This document shows, one piece after another, positions 1 through 7,025 of a DNA stretch of 22,560 nt (positions are counted from its first letter, which is position 1; every line of letters begins with the position of its first letter). The DNA is from an uncultured Marmoricola sp. (GTDB lineage Bacteria > Actinomycetota > Actinomycetes > Propionibacteriales > Nocardioidaceae): contig CALMMO010000005.1 of assembly GCA_937868455.1 (NCBI GenBank), positions 1-22,560 of the forward strand. Reading direction: 5' to 3'. The translations under genes and the position numbers were made by a program. The notes under the pieces were generated by a model. That model saw only the letters and a program-made list of their open reading frames with translations, had not been told where the DNA came from and did not search any database.

Positions 1-395
1 TCGCTGCGTTGGGTGGTCGGGTGTGGGTGGAGGAGTGCGTGCCCGCAGGGGTTGAGGTCCTGGTCGGCATCGCCCCTAGCCCGCTGGGTCAGGTGCTCAC
101 GGTCGGCGTCGGCGGTGTGTTGACCGAGGTAGTGGCTGACGTGGCCTTGCGTGTCTTGCCGGTGGATGCCGCTGAGATCGATCGGATGCTGGATGAGACT
201 CGAGTCGGCATGCTGCTCGGTGGCGTGCGCGGTGCGGCCCCGGCTGATCGTCAGGCTCTGGTGCAGTGCATCGCGCGTCTGGCCGAGGTGACCCGGGATT
301 GGCCAGCCGGCTTTGAGCTAGATCTCAATCCAGTGACTGCCTTGCCCACCGGGGTGCGGATTCTTGACGCGGCCTACGTCGCAGGAGGCAACTAG
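1..395 (+). CDS. ADP-forming acyl-CoA ligase, ATP-grasp C-terminus (5' partial)
   Basis: The frame is open from base 3, so the gene begins upstream of the window and only the last 130 or so residues are seen. The motifs GVEVLVGIA, LTVGVGGVLTEVVADVALR and ELDLNPV are those of the ATP-grasp domain of NDP-forming acyl-CoA synthetases (acetate-CoA ligase family), which make acyl-CoA from acid, CoA and ATP through a phosphohistidine intermediate. The GGVLTE and LDLNPV segments belong to the nucleotide- and metal-binding end of the fold. The CoA-binding and ligase domains, or a separate alpha subunit, must lie upstream. The TAG stop directly abuts the ATG of the next acyl-CoA synthetase, so the two are surely co-transcribed. 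The family call is firm; the acid used cannot be read from this fragment. Confidence 0.85.
   Translation, partial: AALGGRVWVEECVPAGVEVLVGIAPSPLGQVLTVGVGGVLTEVVADVALRVLPVDAAEIDRMLDETRVGMLLGGVRGAAPADRQALVQCIARLAEVTRDWPAGFELDLNPVTALPTGVRILDAAYVAGGN
383..388 (+). promoter_or_regulatory. Shine-Dalgarno AGGAGG for the acyl-CoA synthetase
   Basis: A perfect AGGAGG lies 7 nt before the ATG at 396, inside the last codons of the preceding gene. It fixes that ATG as the start. Confidence 0.8.
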
Positions 396-1916
396 ATGGA
401 CATCGGCACTCTGGTCGCTCGCGCCGCGAGCCGCTTTGGGCCGCGCATCGCGGTGGAGGGCCCTGAGGCCACTCGCACCTTCGCCGAACTCGGTGAGCGC
501 GTGGTGCGCATTGCCAATGCGCTGGCCGCACTCGGGCTCGAGCCTGGAGATCGGGTGTTGGATCTGCAGACCAACTCCACGACGTACCTCGAAACAGACC
601 TGGCGATCCGGGCCGGTGGCTTCATCCGGGCCGCTTTGAACTACCGCTTGCACCCCAGCGACTGGGAGCGGATCGCTCGTGACTCCGGGGCTCGTGCACT
701 GATCTACGACGGCAGTTTTGCCGATCAAACCCAGCAACTTCGAGCCGAAATCGAGCACGTCGTGGTGGTGGGGGATGGCTCGGGGCTGCTCCTAGAGGAC
801 CTGATCGCAAACGCCCCAACCACTGCGCTCCCGGTGCGCGACCCAGACACGTTGTGCGGTTTGCATTACTCCTCGGGCACGACGGGGCACCCCAAGGGTG
901 CGCAACGCACCCATCGCAACTGGATGGCCTCCGTGGTGAACATGACCCATGATGTGCTCGGTGGGGTGCCCGGAGAGCATGACACCTATGTGCACGCGGG
1001 GCCGATCACCCACACTTCTGGGCTGTTCGTGTTGCCGTTCCTGGTCGCAGGAGCGCGTCAGATCGTCTTGCCCCACTGGGATCCTGCTGAGTTCATCGAC
1101 GCAGTTGAGCGACGAGGCGCCACCCACACCGCGATGGTGCCGACGATGGTCGCCCGACTCCTTGCCGTGCCTGACATCGCACCACTGGCCGGTCTGAAAA
1201 TGCTGGGTTATGCCGGCGCCCCCATGCCCCCAGAGCAGATGCGCCAAGCCGCCGAGCGACTCACGCCGAACCTGGTGCAGTACTACGGGCTCGTCGAAGC
1301 CATCCCACCGGTGACCCTGCTCGATGAGGCGATGCATGCTCGCGGCCTCAGCGGCGAGCCAGACCTGCTGACCTCGGCCGGACGAACAGCGCTCGGCGTC
1401 GAAATCGCCGTGGTGGATGAGACGGGGAAGCGGTTGCCCGCGGGAGAGCCTGGGGAAATCATCACGCGAGGCGATCACGTGATGGCTGGCTACTGGAACT
1501 CCGAAACCCGCACCGACCTAGGCAAATCAGTGGTCGATGGGTGGCTGCACACTGGTGACCTGGGACGCATCGACGCTGAAGGCAACTTGTGGCTGATGGA
1601 CCGCAAGAGCGACATGATCATCAGCGGTGGCTACAACATCTACCCCCGCGAGATCGAAGACGTAGTGGCTGCCATCCCTGGAGTCGCTGAGGTCGCGGTG
1701 CTGGGCATGCCAGATGCCGACTGGGGCCAGCGCGTGGTCGCAGTCGTCACCGCCGAGCCTGGGCACACGATCGATCCGGCGGCGGTGATTGAGCACTGCC
1801 GAGCGCAGATGGCGTCGTACAAGAAGCCGAAGGAGGTGCGCGTGATCGATGCCTTCCCCCTCAACGCGACCGGCAAGATCGCCAAACGCGTGCTGAGAGA
1901 GCAGTTGGAATCATGA
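396..1916 (+). CDS. AMP-forming acyl-CoA synthetase (ANL superfamily)
   Basis: This 506-residue protein has the full set of adenylate-forming enzyme motifs: P-loop YSSGTTGHPKG at about residues 158-168, GWLHTGDLG at 381-389, the hinge and A8 region DRKSDMIISGGYNIYP at about 401-416, and the C-terminal catalytic Lys in NATGKIAK (about residue 494). It should activate a carboxylic acid as acyl-AMP and pass it to CoA in the cytoplasm. The A5 region reads QYYGLVEA rather than the common YG.TE, which gives no clear substrate. The length is normal for short or medium-chain and aryl acyl-CoA ligases. It follows an ATP-grasp acyl-CoA ligase and overlaps a B12 acyl-CoA mutase gene by 4 bp (ATGA). By context it probably loads the acid whose CoA ester the mutase rearranges. 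Confidence 0.92.
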   Translation: MDIGTLVARAASRFGPRIAVEGPEATRTFAELGERVVRIANALAALGLEPGDRVLDLQTNSTTYLETDLAIRAGGFIRAALNYRLHPSDWERIARDSGARALIYDGSFADQTQQLRAEIEHVVVVGDGSGLLLEDLIANAPTTALPVRDPDTLCGLHYSSGTTGHPKGAQRTHRNWMASVVNMTHDVLGGVPGEHDTYVHAGPITHTSGLFVLPFLVAGARQIVLPHWDPAEFIDAVERRGATHTAMVPTMVARLLAVPDIAPLAGLKMLGYAGAPMPPEQMRQAAERLTPNLVQYYGLVEAIPPVTLLDEAMHARGLSGEPDLLTSAGRTALGVEIAVVDETGKRLPAGEPGEIITRGDHVMAGYWNSETRTDLGKSVVDGWLHTGDLGRIDAEGNLWLMDRKSDMIISGGYNIYPREIEDVVAAIPGVAEVAVLGMPDADWGQRVVAVVTAEPGHTIDPAAVIEHCRAQMASYKKPKEVRVIDAFPLNATGKIAKRVLREQLES

Positions 1917-3448
1917 GGTGGCAGGACCCGGCGTTGCAGGCGGTCTACTCCGCGCCGGGCTCAGAGCTTCCAGGGGAGTTTCCGTTCACTCGAGGGATCA
2001 GTGCCGAGCCCAAGCCGTGGATCATGGGGCAGTACGCCGGATTCGGCACTCCGGCTGAGTCGAACCAACGATTCCGAGCACTCTTGCAGGCCGGCGTCAC
2101 TGGTTTCTCGGTGGCTCTCGACCTGCCTACCCAGATGGGCATCGACTCCGATGACCCACGAGCAGTGGGCGAGGTGGGACGCGTTGGCGTCGCCATCGAC
2201 TCATTAGCTGACATCGAGATCTTGATGGACGGCATCCCGCTCGAACAGATCAGCCAGGTGCGCACCACGGCCAACTCGATCGGCTACATCTGGGCCGCGC
2301 TGTTCGTCGCCTTAGCTGAAAAGCGACGGGTCAATCCGGCCGAGTTCGGGATGTTTATCCAAAACGACGTGCTCAAAGAGTTCATTGCTCGTGGCACGCA
2401 GATCTTCCCGCCGCGGGCCTCGCTGATGCTGGCCGTGGACTGCATTGAGTACTGCGCACAACACGTCTCGACGTGGACCCCGCTAGCGATGAGCGGCTAT
2501 CACATCCGCGAGTCGGGGGCCTCGGCCACCCAAGAGGTTGCCTTTACCTTCGCCAATGCTCGGGCCTATCTCGACGAATGCGTGCGCCGTGGCATGTCGG
2601 TGGACCGAGTGGCTCCGACCTTGTTTACGTTCCTGGCGATCACCCCGGACTTCTTGCCTGAGGTGGCCAAGTTTCGGGCCGCCCGTCGGGTGTGGGCGCA
2701 ATTGATGCGTGAGACGTACGGCGCTCAAGAGGCAGCCTCTGAGCAGTTGCGAATCTTTGCCTTCACCGCTGGCTCATCCCTGACCGCCCAACAGCCCCTC
2801 AACAACGTGGTGCGAGCTTCACTTGAAGCCACCGCTGCCGCCCTGGCGGGGGTGCAAACGATGCACGTGTCGGCCTACGACGAAGCGCTCGGGGTGCCCA
2901 CCGAGGCTGCGGCCACCTTGGCTTTGCGCACCCAACAAGTCATCGCCTTCGAAAGCGGACTGACACAGACCCTCGACCCCCTGGCCGGGTCATATGCGGT
3001 GGAGCAACTCACCGACGAACTCGTCGAATCAATCACGGCGTTGATGGGTGAGATCGAGGACCGCGGTGGGGCGTTGGCGTGTTTGGAGTCGGGGCTCTTG
3101 GCTGAAGAACTGTCCGCAGCCGCTTATCGCCAGGCCCAACTCGTTGAGTCAGGTGAGCGGGTCGTGGTCGGGGTCAACAAGTTCCCGGCTGAGGCTGAGC
3201 CCCTCGAGGTATTCCGGATCGACGAGGCCACCGAGGCCGCTCAAGTTGGCGCCGTACGCAAGGTGCGCGCGGAGCGAAACCAACCGGAAGTCGACTCTGC
3301 CCTGGCGCGCCTGAGCGCCGACGTGGCTGCGGGGCGATCGGTGATGCCCGCGACGATCGAGGCAGTGCAGGCCTACGCCACGATCGGTGAAATCGTGGCC
3401 GTGCTGGAGCAACACCTGGGCCGCTGGCAACCAACGGACGCGTTCTGA
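1913..3448 (+). CDS. Coenzyme B12-dependent acyl-CoA mutase, large subunit (methylmalonyl-CoA mutase family)
   Basis: The 511-residue TIM-barrel subunit carries [50 protein letters not shown] and LDPLAGSY, typical of methylmalonyl-CoA mutase relatives. By hand alignment Tyr41 matches Tyr89, Arg160 matches the carboxylate-binding Arg207, and His197 matches His244 of the Propionibacterium mutase, so the classical specificity pair is Tyr/Arg. The rest of the pocket differs. The YPTMY loop before the barrel is missing ([10 protein letters not shown] instead), the MTIN stretch reads TTAN (118-121), and the R-x-H-x-Q-T segment reads RIFAFT, with Phe for His and Gln. It has no B12 domain of its own; that is the next gene, as in isobutyryl- and 2-hydroxyisobutyryl-CoA mutases. 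Family certain, substrate unknown. Confidence 0.9.
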   Translation: MRWQDPALQAVYSAPGSELPGEFPFTRGISAEPKPWIMGQYAGFGTPAESNQRFRALLQAGVTGFSVALDLPTQMGIDSDDPRAVGEVGRVGVAIDSLADIEILMDGIPLEQISQVRTTANSIGYIWAALFVALAEKRRVNPAEFGMFIQNDVLKEFIARGTQIFPPRASLMLAVDCIEYCAQHVSTWTPLAMSGYHIRESGASATQEVAFTFANARAYLDECVRRGMSVDRVAPTLFTFLAITPDFLPEVAKFRAARRVWAQLMRETYGAQEAASEQLRIFAFTAGSSLTAQQPLNNVVRASLEATAAALAGVQTMHVSAYDEALGVPTEAAATLALRTQQVIAFESGLTQTLDPLAGSYAVEQLTDELVESITALMGEIEDRGGALACLESGLLAEELSAAAYRQAQLVESGERVVVGVNKFPAEAEPLEVFRIDEATEAAQVGAVRKVRAERNQPEVDSALARLSADVAAGRSVMPATIEAVQAYATIGEIVAVLEQHLGRWQPTDAF

Positions 3449-3452
3449 GGAG
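3447..3452 (+). promoter_or_regulatory. Shine-Dalgarno GAGGAG deciding the start of the B12 subunit
   Basis: GAGGAG overlaps the TGA stop of the large subunit and sits 6 nt before the ATG at 3459. It selects this ATG over the in-frame upstream codons that lie within the mutase gene. Confidence 0.75.
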
Positions 3453-3458
3453 TGTGTG

Positions 3459-3851
3459 ATGAACCTTCCGCGCGGGCGAGTGCTGATCGCCAAACCTGGG
3501 CTTGATGGCCACGACCGTGGTGCCAAAGTGGTGGCCCGCACTTTGCGTGATGCGGGGTTTGAGGTGATCTACACCGGGCTGAGGCAAACCCCAGAGCAAG
3601 TCGTTGCTGCCGCGATCAGTGAAGACGTCGATGCGATCGGACTCTCGATTCTCTCTGGAGCGCACGTGGCGTTGACTCGCCGTGTGCTCGAACTTCTCGG
3701 CGACGCAGACATCCCCGTCTTGGTCGGGGGCATCATTCCCGAGGCTGATGCAGATGAGTTGCGCGAGATGGGCGTCGCTGGCATCTACACCCCAGGCACT
3801 GCCTTGGCTGAGATCGTCGCCGAAGTCGAACGTGCCTGCGCTGATGGCTAA
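3459..3851 (+). CDS. Acyl-CoA mutase small subunit, B12-binding domain
   Basis: The 130-residue protein is a stand-alone cobalamin-binding Rossmann domain. It shows the base-off/His-on signature D-x-H-x-x-G as [12 protein letters not shown] near the N-terminus (lower axial His), the SILSGAH stretch, and the VLVGGIIP loop that binds the nucleotide tail. Its size matches the small subunits of isobutyryl- and 2-hydroxyisobutyryl-CoA mutases (about 130-140 residues). It follows the large-subunit gene by 10 bp with its own ribosome binding site, so the two should form a heteromeric adenosylcobalamin enzyme. No MeaB-type G-protein chaperone gene is seen in the window; it would have to be encoded elsewhere. 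The call is secure. Confidence 0.92.
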   Translation: MNLPRGRVLIAKPGLDGHDRGAKVVARTLRDAGFEVIYTGLRQTPEQVVAAAISEDVDAIGLSILSGAHVALTRRVLELLGDADIPVLVGGIIPEADADELREMGVAGIYTPGTALAEIVAEVERACADG

Positions 3852-3875
3852 GTGTCAGTGCGCCACACTCCTCCC

Positions 3876-4529
3876 ATGAGCAATCCACTGGTCAAAGTCA
3901 TCGCGCTATGTGCCACTGAGCCATCGGTGCCTGCAGGTGCTGAGCGCGTGCAGATCAACCTCGACGATGCGGCAGTCGCGGGCGCGATGCTGCGACTGAC
4001 CCATCTGCCTGAGTCACCCAAGGCAGTGGTGTGCGCGTGGATGCCTGCTGAGTCGGTGGAGAGCTGGGTCGCGGGACTCCCAGCCGATGCTGCGGCGTAC
4101 TCCGTTGAGGAGCGGGTGGTGCTGCCGATCACCCCCGACCGCGTCGATGCCGAGGGCCGAGTCGAGGGATTCGCCAACATCGCGCTGCTGCGCTGCCCTG
4201 CAGAGATGGAGTACTCCGAGTGGCGCCGCATCTGGCAAGAGGACCACGTCGGCCCAGCAGTGGACCTGCAGGCCACCTTCGGCTACGTGCAGAACCGCGT
4301 GCTCCAGCCACTGACCCCCAACGCTCCAGCCATCGACGCGATCGTCGAAGAGCAGTTCCCCATTGAGGCGCTAGGTGACTTCAAGGCGTTCTATGGGGTC
4401 TCCACCGATGAGGAAATGGGGCAGCGGATGACCGCCATGCTCGCCAGCGTTGTGCGCTTTGGTGCTGATCGCGATATCGATGTCATCCCCACGAGTCGCT
4501 ACGAGTTTGTCCCGAGGGAAGTGGATTGA
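3876..4529 (+). CDS. EthD-like dimeric alpha/beta-barrel protein
   Basis: The 217-residue product is acidic and has no signal peptide or membrane segment. The second half, from EYSEWRRIWQEDHVGPAV through FGYVQNRVLQ to DFKAFYGVSTDEEM, has the pattern of the EthD/dimeric ferredoxin-like barrel family. These are small proteins often found beside catabolic CoA ligases, dehydrogenases and SDRs, mostly without a proven activity. The first 100 residues look like a degenerate second copy of the fold. The ATG at 3876 is chosen because the conserved sequence starts there; a GTG at 3852, directly after the upstream stop, would add 8 residues, and neither has a clear ribosome binding site. It is probably the last gene of the mutase operon. 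Its end lies 4 bp from that of the converging antiporter gene. Confidence 0.7.
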   Translation: MSNPLVKVIALCATEPSVPAGAERVQINLDDAAVAGAMLRLTHLPESPKAVVCAWMPAESVESWVAGLPADAAAYSVEERVVLPITPDRVDAEGRVEGFANIALLRCPAEMEYSEWRRIWQEDHVGPAVDLQATFGYVQNRVLQPLTPNAPAIDAIVEEQFPIEALGDFKAFYGVSTDEEMGQRMTAMLASVVRFGADRDIDVIPTSRYEFVPREVD

Positions 4530-4533
4530 GCGG

Positions 4534-5628
4534 TTAGGGCACGATCGAGAGCATCAAGTACGACGCCAGCAGGGCCAGGTGGAGCCCACCTTGGAGCCTG
4601 GTTGCCCGCCCAGGGACGACGGTGAGAGTGCCAACGACCGCGGTCACGGCTAGCAGCACTAGATGAGTGCCGCCTAGGCCGAGATGAAGTTCTTGCTTGG
4701 TGAAGGCAGTGACAACAGCGAGCACAGGGATGGTCAAACCGATGCTCGCGACCGCTGATCCGTAAGCGAGGTTGAGCGAAGTCTGCACTCGCCCGCGCAG
4801 CGCGGCGCGCGCTGCGGCCAGGGTTTCGGGGCCTAGCACGACCAGGGCAATGACGACACCGACAAACGACACCGGGATCCCTGCCCCTACGACCAACCCC
4901 TCAAGAGTTGGAGCAGTCACTTTCGCTAGCCCAACGACACAGACCAAGGCCACTAGGAGTAGCCCCAGGCTCATCTGCGTTTCCTGTCGAGTGGGCGGTT
5001 CGCCTTGCTCGGCCTCATCGCATAGTTCGCCTTGGGGGTTCAGCGGCAAGAAGAAGTTGCGGTGACGCACCGTCTGGGTGCTGATGTAGAGGCCAAAAAG
5101 CAGCACTGATGCCACCCCTGCAAAGATCAACTGGCTGCTGGTGAAGGCCGGTGAAGTGTCGGTCAAGGTGAACCGTGGCAGCACCAAGGTCATCGCTGCC
5201 AGTGTGATTGTCGCGGCCAGTCCGCCGCCTGCTCCATCGGCGTTGAAGACGCTGAGCCCGTGTTTGGCGGTGGCCAAAAAGAGCGAAAGCCCCACGATTC
5301 CGTTTGTGCTGATCATGACTGCGGCGAAGACCGTGTCACGAGCCAGCGCGCTGGTGTTGCCGCTGTCGGCGAGCATCAAACTCACGATGAGACCGACCTC
5401 AATGACCGTGACCGCGAGTGCGAGCACGATCGCGCCAAAGGGCTCCCCGATGCGGTGCGCCACCACTTCGGCATGGTGTACGGCGCAGACCACTACCGCG
5501 ATCAAAACCAACGCGACGAGTGCGACCACCAAGCCACTGAGTTGTCTTCCCCACGTTGCTGCCAGCAAAACGGCAGCGATGAGTGGAATCGCGCTGGTCG
5601 GCTTGGTCAACGTGGTGAGGTGGTTCAT
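4534..5628 (-). CDS. chaA: ChaA-type calcium/cation:proton antiporter
   Basis: The 364-residue protein is almost entirely hydrophobic, with about 11 membrane segments in two repeats, and matches the usual ChaA length (about 366). The first repeat has the cation/H+ exchanger signature HRIGEPFGAIVLALAVTVIE, with acidic residues at about 62 and 77 in the membrane. The second carries FVGVVIALVVLGPETL followed by LNLAYGSAVASIGLTIPV. A charged cytoplasmic loop (about 190-220) separates the halves. It should export Ca2+ (or Na+/K+) against H+ across the inner membrane. I choose the ATG at 5628, since upstream codons add a non-hydrophobic tail unlike the family. The gene is transcribed alone against both neighbours and has no evident link to the catabolic operons. 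Confidence 0.88.
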   Translation of the reverse strand: MNHLTTLTKPTSAIPLIAAVLLAATWGRQLSGLVVALVALVLIAVVVCAVHHAEVVAHRIGEPFGAIVLALAVTVIEVGLIVSLMLADSGNTSALARDTVFAAVMISTNGIVGLSLFLATAKHGLSVFNADGAGGGLAATITLAAMTLVLPRFTLTDTSPAFTSSQLIFAGVASVLLFGLYISTQTVRHRNFFLPLNPQGELCDEAEQGEPPTRQETQMSLGLLLVALVCVVGLAKVTAPTLEGLVVGAGIPVSFVGVVIALVVLGPETLAAARAALRGRVQTSLNLAYGSAVASIGLTIPVLAVVTAFTKQELHLGLGGTHLVLLAVTAVVGTLTVVPGRATRLQGGLHLALLASYLMLSIVP

Positions 5629-5668
5629 GCGCCCATAGTGTCGGATAGTCCGGCTAAGAGCGAAGCAG

Positions 5669-5705
5669 TGCCATGTGTTGTCGGTGCTTGTGACGCGACA
5701 TGGCA
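5669..5705. repeat. 8-bp inverted repeat upstream of the antiporter
   Basis: TGCCATGT (5669-5676) and ACATGGCA (5698-5705) are perfect complements with 21 nt between them. The pair lies about 40 bp upstream of the antiporter start on its strand, so it could be an operator or a leader hairpin. Confidence 0.45.
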
Positions 5706-5752
5706 AGCATGCGCTCGGTGTCGAGGAGACGGGTGGTTAGTGGGCGCGGCTT

Positions 5753-5842
5753 TCGTACGTTTGCTGATCAATAGGCGGAAAAGTGCCCGAGTTGTCCGGA
5801 TTTCTTGACCCAAATTGGGGTCATTGATCAGCAAACATACGA
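5753..5842. repeat. 20-bp inverted repeat with 50-bp spacer
   Basis: Bases 5753-5772 and 5823-5842 are reverse complements over 20 bp with one mismatch (core TTTGCTGATCAAT against ATTGATCAGCAAA). The spacer contains an 18-bp imperfect palindrome at 5806-5823. The element as a whole is 90 bp and encodes nothing recognisable. It could be a miniature inverted-repeat element or a paired regulator site; no clean target-site duplication is seen. Confidence 0.6.
5806..5823. repeat. 18-bp imperfect palindrome
   Basis: TGACCCAAATTGGGGTCA reads the same on both strands apart from one mismatched pair. It sits at the inner edge of the right arm of the larger inverted repeat and has the size and symmetry of a dimeric repressor site. 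Confidence 0.5.
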
Positions 5843-5965
5843 GATCGGCCGCTCTGCCGCCGAGGGCGGGCCTGTTGGATGACCCAACTGCTCTCGCCGA
5901 GGTTTGGCTGGCCGGTCTTGGGCAAACGACACCGGAGCCCATCCGTCACCATGTCCCACTCCTGA

Positions 5966-5992
5966 ATCCCGGAGCAGCTGCTTCACCGGGAT
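5966..5992. repeat. Stem-loop 1 of an intergenic hairpin array
   Basis: ATCCCGG (5966-5972) pairs with CCGGGAT (5986-5992). The interval contains the smaller palindrome AGCAGCTGCT (5973-5982). Confidence 0.5.
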
Positions 5993-5993
5993 G

Positions 5994-6035
5994 TTTGGCG
6001 CTTTGCGGGGGAGATCCTCCCCGCAAGGCGCCAAA
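5994..6035. repeat. Stem-loop 2: 18-bp stem, 6-nt loop
   Basis: Bases 5994-6011 pair with 6018-6035 in an 18-bp GC-rich stem with two G-T pairs and no bulge, around the loop AGATCC. It is the strongest short hairpin here. No U-tract follows on either strand, so it is not an ordinary intrinsic terminator. Confidence 0.7.
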
Positions 6036-6058
6036 GTCACAGGTTTACTTGTGACTTT
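6033..6058. repeat. Stem-loop 3, sharing bases with stem-loop 2
   Basis: AAAGTCACA (6033-6041) pairs with TGTGACTTT (6050-6058). The first three bases also form the end of stem-loop 2, so the two stems cannot both be complete. Confidence 0.6.
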
Positions 6059-6061
6059 CAC

Positions 6062-6078
6062 ATACCCCCGGAGGGTAT
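6062..6078. promoter_or_regulatory. Candidate CsoR/RcnR-type operator
   Basis: ATACCCCCGGAGGGTAT is an inverted repeat (ATACCC / GGGTAT, 5-nt centre). The form TACCC...GGGTA with a G/C tract is the known pattern of operators bound by CsoR-family tetramers (copper, persulfide or formaldehyde sensors). It lies 77 bp before the SDR start. No CsoR-like gene is in the window, and the match is by eye only; it may simply be a fourth hairpin of the array. Confidence 0.35.
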
Positions 6079-6145
6079 CGAAACCCGAGTTCGCAGGAGG
6101 TCGGTGCACGATACTGACCACAAGGGACCAACGCCCACTGAACTC

Positions 6146-6150
6146 AGGAG
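6146..6150 (+). promoter_or_regulatory. Shine-Dalgarno AGGAG selecting a TTG start
   Basis: AGGAG lies 5 nt before TTG at 6156, and that TTG stands directly before the first conserved SDR strand. No ATG or GTG in the same frame is as well placed. Confidence 0.7.
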
Positions 6151-6155
6151 TCGCA

Positions 6156-7025
6156 TTGTTTGAGGGCACTGCTGCCATCGTGACGGGATCGAGTCGCGGG
6201 ATTGGGCTCGCGGTGGCGAGGGCCTTAGGCGCCCAGGGGGCTGCGGTAGTGGTCAACGGACGAGTGGGCGAGGCGGTGGATGCTGCGGTTGCGTCTCTCC
6301 AAGAGTCAGGTGCGGCTGCCGTTGGTGTGGTCGGCGATTGTGCTGATCAAGGTGTGGTGGATCGGATGCTCGAAGCAGCGCAAAGCATCGGTGAACTGGG
6401 AGTGTTGGTGGCGTGCGCGGGCACTCCCGAACCGGCTGGGTCCTCGATCTTGGCGATCGATCCGGCTCAATGGCAGGCCCTCATTGATACACATCTGACG
6501 TCGACATTCCTGGCTTGTCGCGCGGTGGCTCCGATCATGGCGGCCCGGGGTCGTGGGTCGATCGTGCTGACGAGTTCCCATGCGTTCACGGGGGCCTTTG
6601 CAGGCACCGGCTATCCGGCGGCGAAGGGCGCGATCAACAGTCTGATGTATGCGTTGGCTGCCGAACTTCGCGAGCACGGAGTGCGGGTCAATGCGGTGTG
6701 TCCGGGCGCGGCCACAAGGCTCTCTGACGGAGCCGACTATCACTCCCACATTGCCCAGTTGCACGAGCGGGGCATCCTCGATGACTTGATGTACGCCGGC
6801 GCTCAGAGCCCCGCCCCTGCTGAGTACGTCGCAGCTCTTTACACCTATCTAGCTAGCCCATTGAACCCCGAAACTGGGCAGCTGTTCAGTGGGTCTGGCG
6901 GCTACATCGGTCGCTTTGAGCAGCCCAAGGAAAGTCTGGTGACGTGGCGCGATCACAGCGATCAGCCACCCTGGAGCTTGGCTGAGATCGCCGACTTGTT
7001 GGCACCTGAAAGCGGCGAGCGATGA
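6156..7025 (+). CDS. SDR family NAD(P)-dependent oxidoreductase
   Basis: The 289-residue protein has the Rossmann motif TGSSRGIG (residues 10-17), a CAG variant of the NNAG motif (87-89), Ser140/141 in VLTSSHAF, and the catalytic Tyr153 and Lys157 in YPAAK, followed by VNAVCPGA. It is a classical short-chain dehydrogenase/reductase that should oxidise or reduce an alcohol/ketone with NAD(P). An unusual C-terminal tail of about 40 residues follows the usual end near GYIGRFE. The TTG start is set by AGGAG at 6146-6150. Its stop overlaps the ATG of the kinase-phospholyase gene (ATGA), so the two proteins are translationally coupled and probably act on the same amino-alcohol-type compound. The substrate is unknown. 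Confidence 0.85.
   Translation: MFEGTAAIVTGSSRGIGLAVARALGAQGAAVVVNGRVGEAVDAAVASLQESGAAAVGVVGDCADQGVVDRMLEAAQSIGELGVLVACAGTPEPAGSSILAIDPAQWQALIDTHLTSTFLACRAVAPIMAARGRGSIVLTSSHAFTGAFAGTGYPAAKGAINSLMYALAAELREHGVRVNAVCPGAATRLSDGADYHSHIAQLHERGILDDLMYAGAQSPAPAEYVAALYTYLASPLNPETGQLFSGSGGYIGRFEQPKESLVTWRDHSDQPPWSLAEIADLLAPESGER

Larger units (their letters stand above)
5629..6155. other. Gene-free, palindrome-rich intergenic region between divergent genes
   Basis: No open frame here resembles a protein. The stretch separates the minus-strand antiporter from the plus-strand SDR and must hold both promoters. It contains at least eight inverted repeats, the main ones listed separately: 5669-5705, 5753-5842, 5806-5823, 5874-5888, 5966-5992, 5994-6035, 6033-6058 and 6062-6078. 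A possible -10 box GATACT lies at 6110-6115, 40 bp before the SDR start, without a convincing -35 box. Confidence 0.7.

Noticed and set aside
1913..3448. Assignment as methylmalonyl-CoA mutase on the basis of Tyr/Arg
   Set aside because: Other pocket motifs are altered or deleted and the subunit plan differs, so the specific name is not supported.
5629..5760. yybP-ykoY-type or other metal riboswitch before the antiporter
   Set aside because: No conserved riboswitch core could be recognised in the leader on the minus strand.
5994..6035. Intrinsic transcription terminator
   Set aside because: The stem is strong but no U-tract follows on either strand, and no gene ends nearby.
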